A stretch of DNA of 54,544 bases from Streptomyces sp. TRM68367 (GTDB taxonomy: Bacteria > Actinomycetota > Actinomycetes > Streptomycetales > Streptomycetaceae), in NCBI RefSeq assembly GCF_014495685.1, contig NZ_JACTVI010000055.1, positions 1-54,544 of the forward strand, written 5' to 3'. A program made the translations under genes and the position numbers. Shown in pieces: positions 48,509-54,544 of the stretch (position 1 is its first letter; the number at the start of each line of letters is the position of its first letter). The notes under the pieces are model-generated. The model was given only the letters and a program-made list of their open reading frames with translations, searched no databases and was not told where the DNA came from.

Positions 48509-49294
48509 GTGTCCAGAATTCCGCCCCTCGACGGCCTCCGCTTCGCCTTCGGCACGCTCAGTGTGCTGCCCGTCCGGGTGACCCGGTGGGACCGGGAGGC
48601 GGCGCGCGGCGGCCTGCTGTGCGCCCCCCTGGTCGGCCTGGTGATCGGTGCCCTCGCCGCCGCGGCCGGACTCCTGCTGCCGGCCCTCGGCGCGGGGACG
48701 CTGCTCGCCGCCGTCGCCACGGCCGCCGTGCCCGCCGTGCTGACCCGGGGGCTGCACCTCGACGGGCTCGCGGACACCGCGGACGGGCTGGGCAGCGGGA
48801 AGCCCGCCGAGGACGCGCTGCGGATCATGAAGCAGTCGGACATCGGGCCGTTCGGCGTGCTGACCCTGGTCTTCATGCTGCTCGCCCAGGTCGCCGCGCT
48901 CGCCCAGGCGTACGGCGGCTCCTGGGCGCGGGGTGCGTTCGCGGCCGTCGTCTCGGCGGTGGCCGCCCGGCTGGCGCTCACGCTGGCGGCCCGCGCGGGG
49001 GTGCCCGCCGCGCGGCCGGAGGGGCTGGGCGCGGCGGTCGCGGGCGTGGTGCCAGTACCTGCGGCGCTCGGCACCGCCGTCCTCGCCGTCACCCTGACCG
49101 CCGCGGCGGGCGGTGCGTTCTTCGGGCCGTACGACATGGTCCGTACGGCCGTCGCTGTCGTCGCGGCTCTCGCCGTCGCCGAGCTGCTCCTGCGGCACTG
49201 CACGCGCCGCTTCGGCGGGGTCACCGGGGATGTGTTCGGCGGGCTCGCGGAGACGGCGGCGACGGCGGCTCTCGTCGTACTGTCACTGGGCTGA
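48509..49294 (+). CDS. cobS: adenosylcobinamide-GDP ribazoletransferase (cobalamin synthase)
   Basis: The 261-residue membrane enzyme joins adenosylcobinamide-GDP with alpha-ribazole to give cobalamin. It begins PLDGLRFAFGTLSVLPV, has the Asp-rich motif GLHLDGLADTADGLGSG that binds Mg2+, MKQSDIGPFGVL, and several transmembrane helices. The GTG at 48509 is six bases after TAACCT with no ribosome site, so the mRNA is probably leaderless. With CobU and CobT it completes nucleotide-loop assembly. Confidence 0.95.
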   Translation: MSRIPPLDGLRFAFGTLSVLPVRVTRWDREAARGGLLCAPLVGLVIGALAAAAGLLLPALGAGTLLAAVATAAVPAVLTRGLHLDGLADTADGLGSGKPAEDALRIMKQSDIGPFGVLTLVFMLLAQVAALAQAYGGSWARGAFAAVVSAVAARLALTLAARAGVPAARPEGLGAAVAGVVPVPAALGTAVLAVTLTAAAGGAFFGPYDMVRTAVAVVAALAVAELLLRHCTRRFGGVTGDVFGGLAETAATAALVVLSLG

Positions 49295-49474
49295 AACGAT
49301 CCCCACGGTCCCGCTGCGGCCACCCCCGTCCCACGGCTGGCCTGATGCGCCGAACTCACAAGGGATCGGGGGATGTTGATGCCGCTGTTCCCGATGACGC
49401 GCTGCCGGTCCTCTCCCCGAGCCGCCGCTCCCTCGCCGACCGGGTGGCGGGCACGACGGTGACCGGGGTCCGGC

Positions 49475-49978
49475 TCAGCATGCCTGGCGCCAGGCGCCCA
49501 GTTCGTACTTCTTGAGCAGGGAGCTCAGCCTCAGCTCGCGGGACTCGGTGCAGAAGCGGCCGGTGGGCGGCTCGTACTCGGTGTGGAACACCGCCTTGCC
49601 CGCGTCGGTGAAGGGCTTGAGGGCGCCGCACTCGTCGTACTGGGCGCACTGCTCGTTGACCGCGAAGTCGAAGTCGGCGGCAAGGTCGGGGATCTGGTCG
49701 AGGTCGTTCTTCAAGCCCAACGGAGAGAAGGACTCGGTGAGAGCCGGGCGGCCGGGGTCGTGTAGGTTCACGTTCGTGTACGGGATGCCCGTGCTCTCCA
49801 GTTCGGCGGATATCGCCCGGACGGAGCTGTCGCCGTTGTCCACGACCAGCACCCTCAGGTCGATCCGCGGCTCCTCGGCCGCCGACGCCCCCGGTGCCGC
49901 GAGCGGCCCCGCCGTCAGCAGCCCGGCCGCCGTCACGGCGACGGCCGTCCTGCGCCATCTGTGCGCACGCTGCGCCAT
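49475..49978 (-). pseudogene. chimeric secreted remnant: Agd3-like N-terminus joined to GH114 polygalactosaminidase C-terminus
   Basis: The 167-residue product has a signal peptide (TAVAVTAAGLLTAG...ASA). A strand-rich segment follows (LRVLVVDNGDSSVRAISAEL...GIPYTNVNL) like the start of Agd3-type exopolysaccharide deacetylases. Then come about 90 residues matching only the last third of GH114 endo-alpha-1,4-polygalactosaminidases (LGLKNDLDQIPDL, FAVNEQCAQYDEC, GKAVFHTEY, FC). The GH114 catalytic barrel and the deacetylase core are missing. This looks like an internal deletion that fused two neighbouring genes. It could still be expressed as a small secreted protein. Confidence 0.65.
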
Positions 49979-50311
49979 GGTTCCTCCCCCAGAAGATCCC
50001 CGGGATCCCCTTGTGGTCATTCAGAGGCGGATCCGTGAAAATCATGAAAGCGGCGAGCCGGACACTCACCGAAAACCCGTCGAGTGTGACTCGGTTCACC
50101 AGTCTCGTGGATCAAGAAATGACCACGACGCCACCCATGGGTGAACGTCCGCAGGAATGAGCGAGCGCGGACCCGAGCGTAGGCTCGTCCCGAGTGTTCG
50201 CCGCGCCGGGGAAGGTCCCGCTGCGACCGGCCCCAGGGTCGGCTGTCGGGCCCGGTCGACCCACACCCTTCGACCACAGCAACTTCACATCGGAAGCGAG
50301 ATTTCACCACC
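49979..50311. other. intergenic region between the chimeric remnant and pepA
   Basis: This 333-base stretch presumably holds divergent promoters. A TAGGCT box at about 50180 could serve pepA but has no clear -35 partner. No gene, RNA or family A/B repeat is evident. Confidence 0.4.
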
Positions 50312-51856
50312 GTGACTGCTCTCACTCTCAGCACCGCCGCGGCGCCCGGTCTGCGGGCCGACGCGATCGTGATCGGTGTCGCCAAGGGCGCCGGTTCCCA
50401 CGCCGGGAGGCTCGTCGTCGCACCGGGCGCCGAGGCCGTGGACAAGGCGTACGACGGCCGCCTCGCCGGCGTCCTGGAGACCCTCGGTGCCTCCGGTGCC
50501 GAGGGCGAGGTGACGAAGCTGCCCGCCCCGGCCGGCTTCAAGGCCCCCCTCGTGGTGGCGGTGGGCCTGGGCGCGGAGCCCCAGAAGGACGCGTCCTACG
50601 ACGCCGAGGCACTGCGCCGGGCCGCGGGCATCGCCGCCCGCGCCCTCGCCGGGTCCAAGAAGGCCGCGTTCGCGCTGCCGCTGGGCGACGCCGCCGACGC
50701 CGGCACGATCGGGGAGGGTGTGCTGCTCGGCGCGTACTCCTTCGACGCGTACAAGGACAGCGCCGGCAACGGCGCGAAGGACAAGAAGAACGGCAAGGCC
50801 CCGCTCGCCGAGGCCTCGCTGCTCGGCGGCAAGCCCCGCGACAAGGTGTACAAGGCGGCCGTGGAGCGCGCCCTCGTCGTCGCCGAGGAGCTCAACCGGG
50901 CCCGTGACCTGGTCAACACCCCGCCGAACGACCTCAACCCCGAGGCGTTCGCCGCGCTCGCCCAGACCGCGGCCAAGGAGCACGGCATCAAGGTGCAGGT
51001 GCTCGACGAGAAGGCCCTGGCCAAGGGCGGCTACGGCGGCATCCTGGGTGTCGGCGCGGGGTCCGCCGCCGGGCCGCGGCTGGTGAAGCTGTCGTACACC
51101 TCCGCCAAGGCGAAAAAGCACCTCGCCTTCGTCGGCAAGGGCATCACCTATGACTCGGGCGGCATCTCGCTGAAGCCGGCGGGCCACAACGAGACGATGA
51201 AGTGCGACATGAGCGGGGCGGCGGCGGTGTTCACGGCCGTGGTCGCGGCAGCGCGGCTGGGCCTGGAGGTCAACGTCACGGGCTGGCTGGCGCTGGCCGA
51301 GAACATGCCGTCGGGCTCCGCGACCCGGCCGGGTGACGTGCTGCGGATGTACAGCGGCAAGACCGTGGAGGTGCTCAACACGGACGCGGAGGGGCGGCTG
51401 GTGCTCGCCGACGCGCTGTGGGCGGCGTCGCAGGAGAAGCCGGACGCGATCGTGGACGTGGCGACGCTGACCGGGGCGATGGTGCTGGCGCTGGGGAACC
51501 GGACGTTCGGGGTGATGGCGAACGACGACGCGTTCCGCTCCGCGGTGGTGGAGGCCGCCGAGGAGGTGGGTGAGCCGTCGTGGCCAATGCCGTTGCCGGA
51601 GCATCTGCGCAAGGGGATGGACTCGCCGACCGCGGACATCGCCAACATGGGTGAGCGGATGGGTGGTGGACTGGTCGCCGGGCTCTTCCTGCGGGAGTTC
51701 GTGGGCGAGGGGATCACCTGGGCGCACCTTGACATCGCGGGGCCTGCGTTCAATGAGGGTGGTCCGTTCGGGTACACGCCCAAGGGGGGTACGGGCTCTG
51801 CGGTGCGGACTCTGGTGCGGGTGGCTGAGCTGACTGCTGCGGGTGATCTGGGGTGA
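50312..51856 (+). CDS. pepA: leucyl aminopeptidase (M17)
   Basis: The 514-residue cytosolic enzyme removes N-terminal residues from peptides using two metals. The C-terminal catalytic domain carries GKGITYDSGGISLKP (metal Lys/Asp), MKCDMSGAAAV (Asp), the M17 signature NTDAEGRL (Asp, Glu and Arg) and DVATLTGAMVLALG. The N-terminal domain is less conserved, with a Lys-rich insert near residue 155. The GTG at 50312 has no strong ribosome site. It is followed by a MITE and repeat B3. Confidence 0.95.
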   Translation: MTALTLSTAAAPGLRADAIVIGVAKGAGSHAGRLVVAPGAEAVDKAYDGRLAGVLETLGASGAEGEVTKLPAPAGFKAPLVVAVGLGAEPQKDASYDAEALRRAAGIAARALAGSKKAAFALPLGDAADAGTIGEGVLLGAYSFDAYKDSAGNGAKDKKNGKAPLAEASLLGGKPRDKVYKAAVERALVVAEELNRARDLVNTPPNDLNPEAFAALAQTAAKEHGIKVQVLDEKALAKGGYGGILGVGAGSAAGPRLVKLSYTSAKAKKHLAFVGKGITYDSGGISLKPAGHNETMKCDMSGAAAVFTAVVAAARLGLEVNVTGWLALAENMPSGSATRPGDVLRMYSGKTVEVLNTDAEGRLVLADALWAASQEKPDAIVDVATLTGAMVLALGNRTFGVMANDDAFRSAVVEAAEEVGEPSWPMPLPEHLRKGMDSPTADIANMGERMGGGLVAGLFLREFVGEGITWAHLDIAGPAFNEGGPFGYTPKGGTGSAVRTLVRVAELTAAGDLG

Positions 51857-51866
51857 TGTTCGCCTA

Positions 51867-52035
51867 CTAGTGCCCCGGCTGGCAACGTTTGCCCGTGAAG
51901 GAGCGGCGTCCGGTGCGTGCTCTCGGCGTGCCGGCCGGAAGTCCTCGTACTGGATGTACTTGGGCTTTCGGCCGGTGCGGCGAGAGGGCGTGCCGGGCGT
52001 CGCGACGGGGCGAACGTTGCCTGCCGGGGCACTAG
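51867..52035. mobile_element. 169-bp MITE-like element with 28-bp terminal inverted repeats
   Basis: The element begins CTAGTGCCCCGGCTGGCAAC (51867) and ends GTTGCCTGCCGGGGCACTAG (52035). The two 28-base ends are inverted copies with two mismatches. The interior is also imperfectly self-complementary (CTCTCGGCGTGCCGGCCGGAAG near 51932 against CTTTCGGCCGGTGCGGCGAG near 51965), so the whole could fold as one long hairpin. It has no ORF of its own. CTAG at both tips may be the target duplication or part of the ends. Confidence 0.82.
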
Positions 52036-52062
52036 CTCGGTGCCTTCCGTCGCACGGCGGGT

Positions 52063-52137
52063 GCGGGGGCGTGGGGGCTGGTCGCGCCCACGCGGCGGAA
52101 CCGCATATCGATACAGCCCCGCGCCCCTTTCGGGTTG
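52063..52137. repeat. dispersed repeat family B, copy 3
   Basis: It contains GGTCGCGCCCACGCGGCGGA, then ACCGCATATCGATACAGCCC and CGCGCCCCTTTCGGG. It matches the reverse complement of copy 2 (32838-32913) along about 70 bases. The rest of the gap to 52343 holds the lpd leader, where I see no further structure. Confidence 0.88.
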
Positions 52138-52343
52138 GCCGGGTCACCCTTGCTCGAAATGTGCCGTCAAAGGTGCTGTGTCTCACACCCCGGCCCGGCG
52201 TCTCCTCCTGTGCTGACAAGTGCGAAGATGGGGCTCGGCAGGACAGGGCCCCCACCGAAGGGCCGAAAGCAAAGAGCGGCCGGACACCAGCCGCCGACCG
52301 GTCACTGGAGACCGGCGTGGCGCACATGCATGGAGGACGTGAC

Positions 52344-53732
52344 GTGGCGAACGACGCCAGCACTGTTTTCGACCTAGTGATCCTCGGCGGTGGTAGCGGT
52401 GGTTATGCCGCGGCCCTGCGCGGGGCGCAGCTGGGCCTGGACGTCGCCCTGATCGAGAAGGACAAGGTCGGCGGCACCTGCCTGCACCGGGGCTGCATCC
52501 CCACCAAGGCCCTGCTGCACGCGGGCGAGATCGCCGACCAGGCCCGCGAGAGCGAGCAGTTCGGTGTGAAGGCCAGCTTCGAGGGCATCGACATGCCCGC
52601 CGTCCACAAGTACAAGGACGACGTGATCTCGGGCCTGTACAAGGGCCTGCAGGGCCTGGTCGCCTCCCGCAAGGTGACCTACATCGAGGGTGAGGGACGG
52701 CTGTCCTCCGCCACGTCGGTCGACGTGAACGGGCAGCGGATCCAGGGCCGCCACATCCTGCTCTCGACCGGCTCCGTGCCGAAGTCGCTGCCCGGTCTGG
52801 AGATCGACGGCAACCGGATCATCTCCTCGGACCACGCCCTCGTCCTGGACCGCGTGCCGAAGTCGGCGATCGTCCTCGGCGGCGGTGTCATCGGCGTCGA
52901 GTTCGCCTCCGCGTGGAAGTCCTTCGGTACGGACGTCACGGTCATCGAGGGCCTGAAGCACCTCGTCCCGGTCGAGGACGAGAACAGCTCGAAGCTCCTT
53001 GAGCGCGCGTTCCGCAAGCGCGGCATCAAGTTCAACCTGGGCACCTTCTTCCAGAAGGCCGAGTACACGGCCGACGGTGTCAAGGTCACCCTTGCCGACG
53101 GCAAGGAGTTCGAGGCGGAGTACCTGCTCGTCGCCGTCGGCCGCGGCCCGGTCTCGCAGGGCCTCGGCTACGAGGAGGTCGGTGTCGCCATGGACCGCGG
53201 CTACGTCCTCGTCGACGAGTACATGCGCACGAACGTCCCGACGATCTCCGCCGTCGGTGACCTCGTCCCGACCCTCCAGCTCGCGCACGTCGGCTTCGCC
53301 GAGGGAATCCTGGTGGCGGAGCGCCTGGCCGGTCTGAAGACCGTCCCGATCGACTACGACGGCGTACCGCGGGTGACGTACTGCCACCCGGAGGTCGCGT
53401 CCGTCGGCATCACCGAGGCCAAGGCCAAGGAGATCTACGGCGCGGACAAGGTCGTCGCTCTGAAGTACAACCTGGCGGGCAACGGCAAGAGCAAGATCCT
53501 CAAGACCGCGGGCGAGATCAAGCTCGTCCAGGTCAGGGACGGCGCGGTGGTCGGCGTCCACATGGTCGGCGACCGCATGGGCGAGCAGGTCGGCGAGGCC
53601 CAGCTGGTCTACAACTGGGAGGCGCTGCCGGCCGAGGTCGCCCAGCTCATCCACGCCCACCCGACGCAGAACGAGGCGCTCGGCGAGGCCCACCTGGCCC
53701 TGGCCGGCAAGCCCCTTCACTCCCACGACTGA
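52344..53732 (+). CDS. lpd: dihydrolipoyl dehydrogenase (E3)
   Basis: The 462-residue flavoprotein reoxidises dihydrolipoyl groups of 2-oxoacid dehydrogenase complexes. The FAD motif is LVILGGGSGGYAAALRGAQLG; redox Cys46 and Cys51 lie in GGTCLHRGCIPTK; the NAD motif is AIVLGGGVIGVEFASAWKSFG; the catalytic His-Glu pair is in HAHPTQNEALGE. I chose the GTG at 52344, seven bases after GGAGG; the frame is open much further upstream through the MITE and repeat B3, which is not coding. The E2 gene follows 61 bases later. Confidence 0.97.
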   Translation: MANDASTVFDLVILGGGSGGYAAALRGAQLGLDVALIEKDKVGGTCLHRGCIPTKALLHAGEIADQARESEQFGVKASFEGIDMPAVHKYKDDVISGLYKGLQGLVASRKVTYIEGEGRLSSATSVDVNGQRIQGRHILLSTGSVPKSLPGLEIDGNRIISSDHALVLDRVPKSAIVLGGGVIGVEFASAWKSFGTDVTVIEGLKHLVPVEDENSSKLLERAFRKRGIKFNLGTFFQKAEYTADGVKVTLADGKEFEAEYLLVAVGRGPVSQGLGYEEVGVAMDRGYVLVDEYMRTNVPTISAVGDLVPTLQLAHVGFAEGILVAERLAGLKTVPIDYDGVPRVTYCHPEVASVGITEAKAKEIYGADKVVALKYNLAGNGKSKILKTAGEIKLVQVRDGAVVGVHMVGDRMGEQVGEAQLVYNWEALPAEVAQLIHAHPTQNEALGEAHLALAGKPLHSHD

Positions 53733-53793
53733 GCCTTCGGTCAACGGGCGCGACGACACAGACTTCCGCACATCGTAAGGAGCAACCGAAACC

Positions 53794-54544
53794 ATGGCGG
53801 TTTCCGTAACCCTTCCGGCGCTCGGCGAGAGCGTCACCGAGGGCACTGTCACCCGGTGGCTGAAGGCCGAGGGCGAGCGCGTCGAGGCCGACGAGCCGCT
53901 GCTCGAGGTCTCCACCGACAAGGTCGACACCGAGATCCCGGCCCCCGCGGCCGGCGTTCTGGCCTCCATCAAGGTCGCCGAGGACGAGACCGTCGAGGTC
54001 GGTGCCGAGCTGGCCGTGATCGACGACGGCACGGGCGCGCCCGCTGCCGCCCCGGCTCCTGCCGTCGAGGAGGTGCCCGCGCCACCGGCTCCCGAGCCGG
54101 CCCCGCAGGCCCCCGAGCAGCCGGCGGCTCCCTCCCCCGAGCAGGCCGCGCCCGCCCCGGCTCCGTCCGCCGAGGCGGCCGCCGGTGGCGCTGCGGCCGA
54201 GGGCACGGACGTGGTCCTGCCCGCGCTCGGCGAGTCCGTCACCGAGGGCACCGTCACCCGCTGGCTGAAGTCGGTGGGCGACAGCGTCGAGGCCGACGAG
54301 CCGCTGCTGGAGGTCTCCACCGACAAGGTCGACACCGAGATTCCGGCGCCCGCCTCCGGCACGCTGGTGGAGATCACGGTCGGCGAGGACGAGACGGCCG
54401 AGGTCGGTGCCAAGCTGGCCGTCATCGGCGCCGCGGGTGCCGCCCCGGCTCCGGCGCCCGCCGCCGAGGCCAAGCCCGCCCCGGCTCCCGCGCCGGCCGC
54501 CCCCGCGGCTCCGGCCGAGCCCGCCCCGGCGCCGACTCCGGCCC
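53794..54544 (+). CDS. sucB: 2-oxoacid dehydrogenase E2 (dihydrolipoamide acyltransferase), 5' part
   Basis: Only the first 250 codons are inside the window. Two lipoyl domains are visible (about residues 1-78 and 139-215), each with the lipoylated Lys in STDKVDTEIPAP, and they are separated and followed by long Ala/Pro linkers. The missing part should hold the E1/E3-binding and acyltransferase domains. Assignment as SucB (2-oxoglutarate) rather than a pyruvate-complex E2 rests on memory of streptomycete synteny; mycobacterial DlaT serves pyruvate dehydrogenase. The ATG at 53794 has AAGGAG upstream. Confidence 0.9.
   Translation, partial: MAVSVTLPALGESVTEGTVTRWLKAEGERVEADEPLLEVSTDKVDTEIPAPAAGVLASIKVAEDETVEVGAELAVIDDGTGAPAAAPAPAVEEVPAPPAPEPAPQAPEQPAAPSPEQAAPAPAPSAEAAAGGAAAEGTDVVLPALGESVTEGTVTRWLKSVGDSVEADEPLLEVSTDKVDTEIPAPASGTLVEITVGEDETAEVGAKLAVIGAAGAAPAPAPAAEAKPAPAPAPAAPAAPAEPAPAPTPA

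Noticed and set aside
46738..49359. 873-codon open frame on the minus strand across cobT to cobS
   Set aside because: It overlaps three well-supported genes and has the low-complexity composition expected of the antisense frame in very GC-rich coding DNA.
49295..49474. Short plus-strand frame ending in SLADRVAGTTVTGVRLS, reminiscent of an RDD-protein tail
   Set aside because: Too short and no matching upstream domain; may be chance.
51857..52343. Long open frame extending lpd upstream
   Set aside because: It passes through a MITE and a dispersed repeat; the GTG at 52344 has GGAGG correctly spaced and matches the family start.
52374..54473. 699-codon minus-strand open frame opposite lpd and sucB
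   Set aside because: Antisense artefact of codon bias; the plus strand encodes clear E3 and E2 proteins.

Overview
This 54.5 kb window is chromosomal DNA from a Streptomyces-like actinomycete. GC content is very high, third codon positions are strongly GC-biased, GTG starts are common, and start/stop overlaps (GTGA, ATGA) are frequent. From memory, the gene order matches the conserved core arm around SCO2122-SCO2181 of S. coelicolor, and more loosely the Mycobacterium tuberculosis block Rv2182c-Rv2215 (ArsA-like ATPase, SRPBCC protein, acyl-CoA synthetase, PimB', NlpC/P60, trpD, qcrCAB-ctaE, ctaC, adoK, erpA, cobT/cobS, pepB, dihydrolipoyl acyltransferase). This is vertically inherited core genome. 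I see no biosynthetic cluster, prophage or CRISPR array.

Layout. 1-2.4 kb: a lipase-like hydrolase, a membrane protein and an endonuclease/exonuclease/phosphatase-family protein. 2.8-5.5 kb: ROK glucokinase, a DUF5304 protein and an ArsA-like ATPase. 6.2-12.2 kb: lipid and envelope functions (SRPBCC protein, metallophosphoesterase, long-chain acyl-CoA synthetase, PimB'-type mannosyltransferase, polytopic GT87/DUF2029 protein). 12.2-17.7 kb: a lipoprotein peptidase, two tandem NlpC/P60 hydrolases, a NYN-domain protein and a zinc-ribbon protein. 17.8-20.7 kb: rhomboid protease, stand-alone RAM domain, and a cysteine-desulfurase-like enzyme behind a SAM-IV riboswitch. 20.7-31.2 kb: trpD and the aerobic respiratory chain (qcrB, qcrA, qcrC, ctaE; then ctaF, ctaD, ctaC), with a degenerate receiver and an L,D-transpeptidase between. 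31.4-38.2 kb: a cysteine desulfurase-TusA fusion, adenosine-kinase-like PfkB enzyme, membrane-anchored secreted protein, ErpA and quinolinate synthase NadA. 38.4-42.8 kb: two-component system with PspAA/PspA, and a DUF3043 protein. 42.8-49.3 kb: methyltransferases and the late cobalamin genes (cobU fusion, cobT, cobS). 49.5-54.5 kb: a chimeric secreted-hydrolase remnant, leucyl aminopeptidase, lpd and the 5' part of the 2-oxoacid dehydrogenase E2 gene.

The genes share several themes. One is respiration plus its iron-sulfur and sulfur supply: Rieske protein, NadA, ErpA, two desulfurase-family enzymes, one riboswitch-controlled and one fused to a sulfur carrier. A second is envelope maintenance: PimB', NlpC/P60, L,D-transpeptidase, Psp. 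A third is cobalamin nucleotide-loop assembly.

The most interesting non-coding signals are: the SAM-IV riboswitch (20470-20582); a three-site quasi-palindromic operator array between erpA and nadA; three dispersed repeat families, one carrying a nested hairpin cassette that also occurs in-frame inside a methyltransferase gene; a 169 bp MITE-like element (51867-52035); ~125 bp degenerate tandem repeats (40466-40740); and a set of -10 boxes placed 6-8 nt before start codons that predicts many leaderless mRNAs. No wholly new system is evident.
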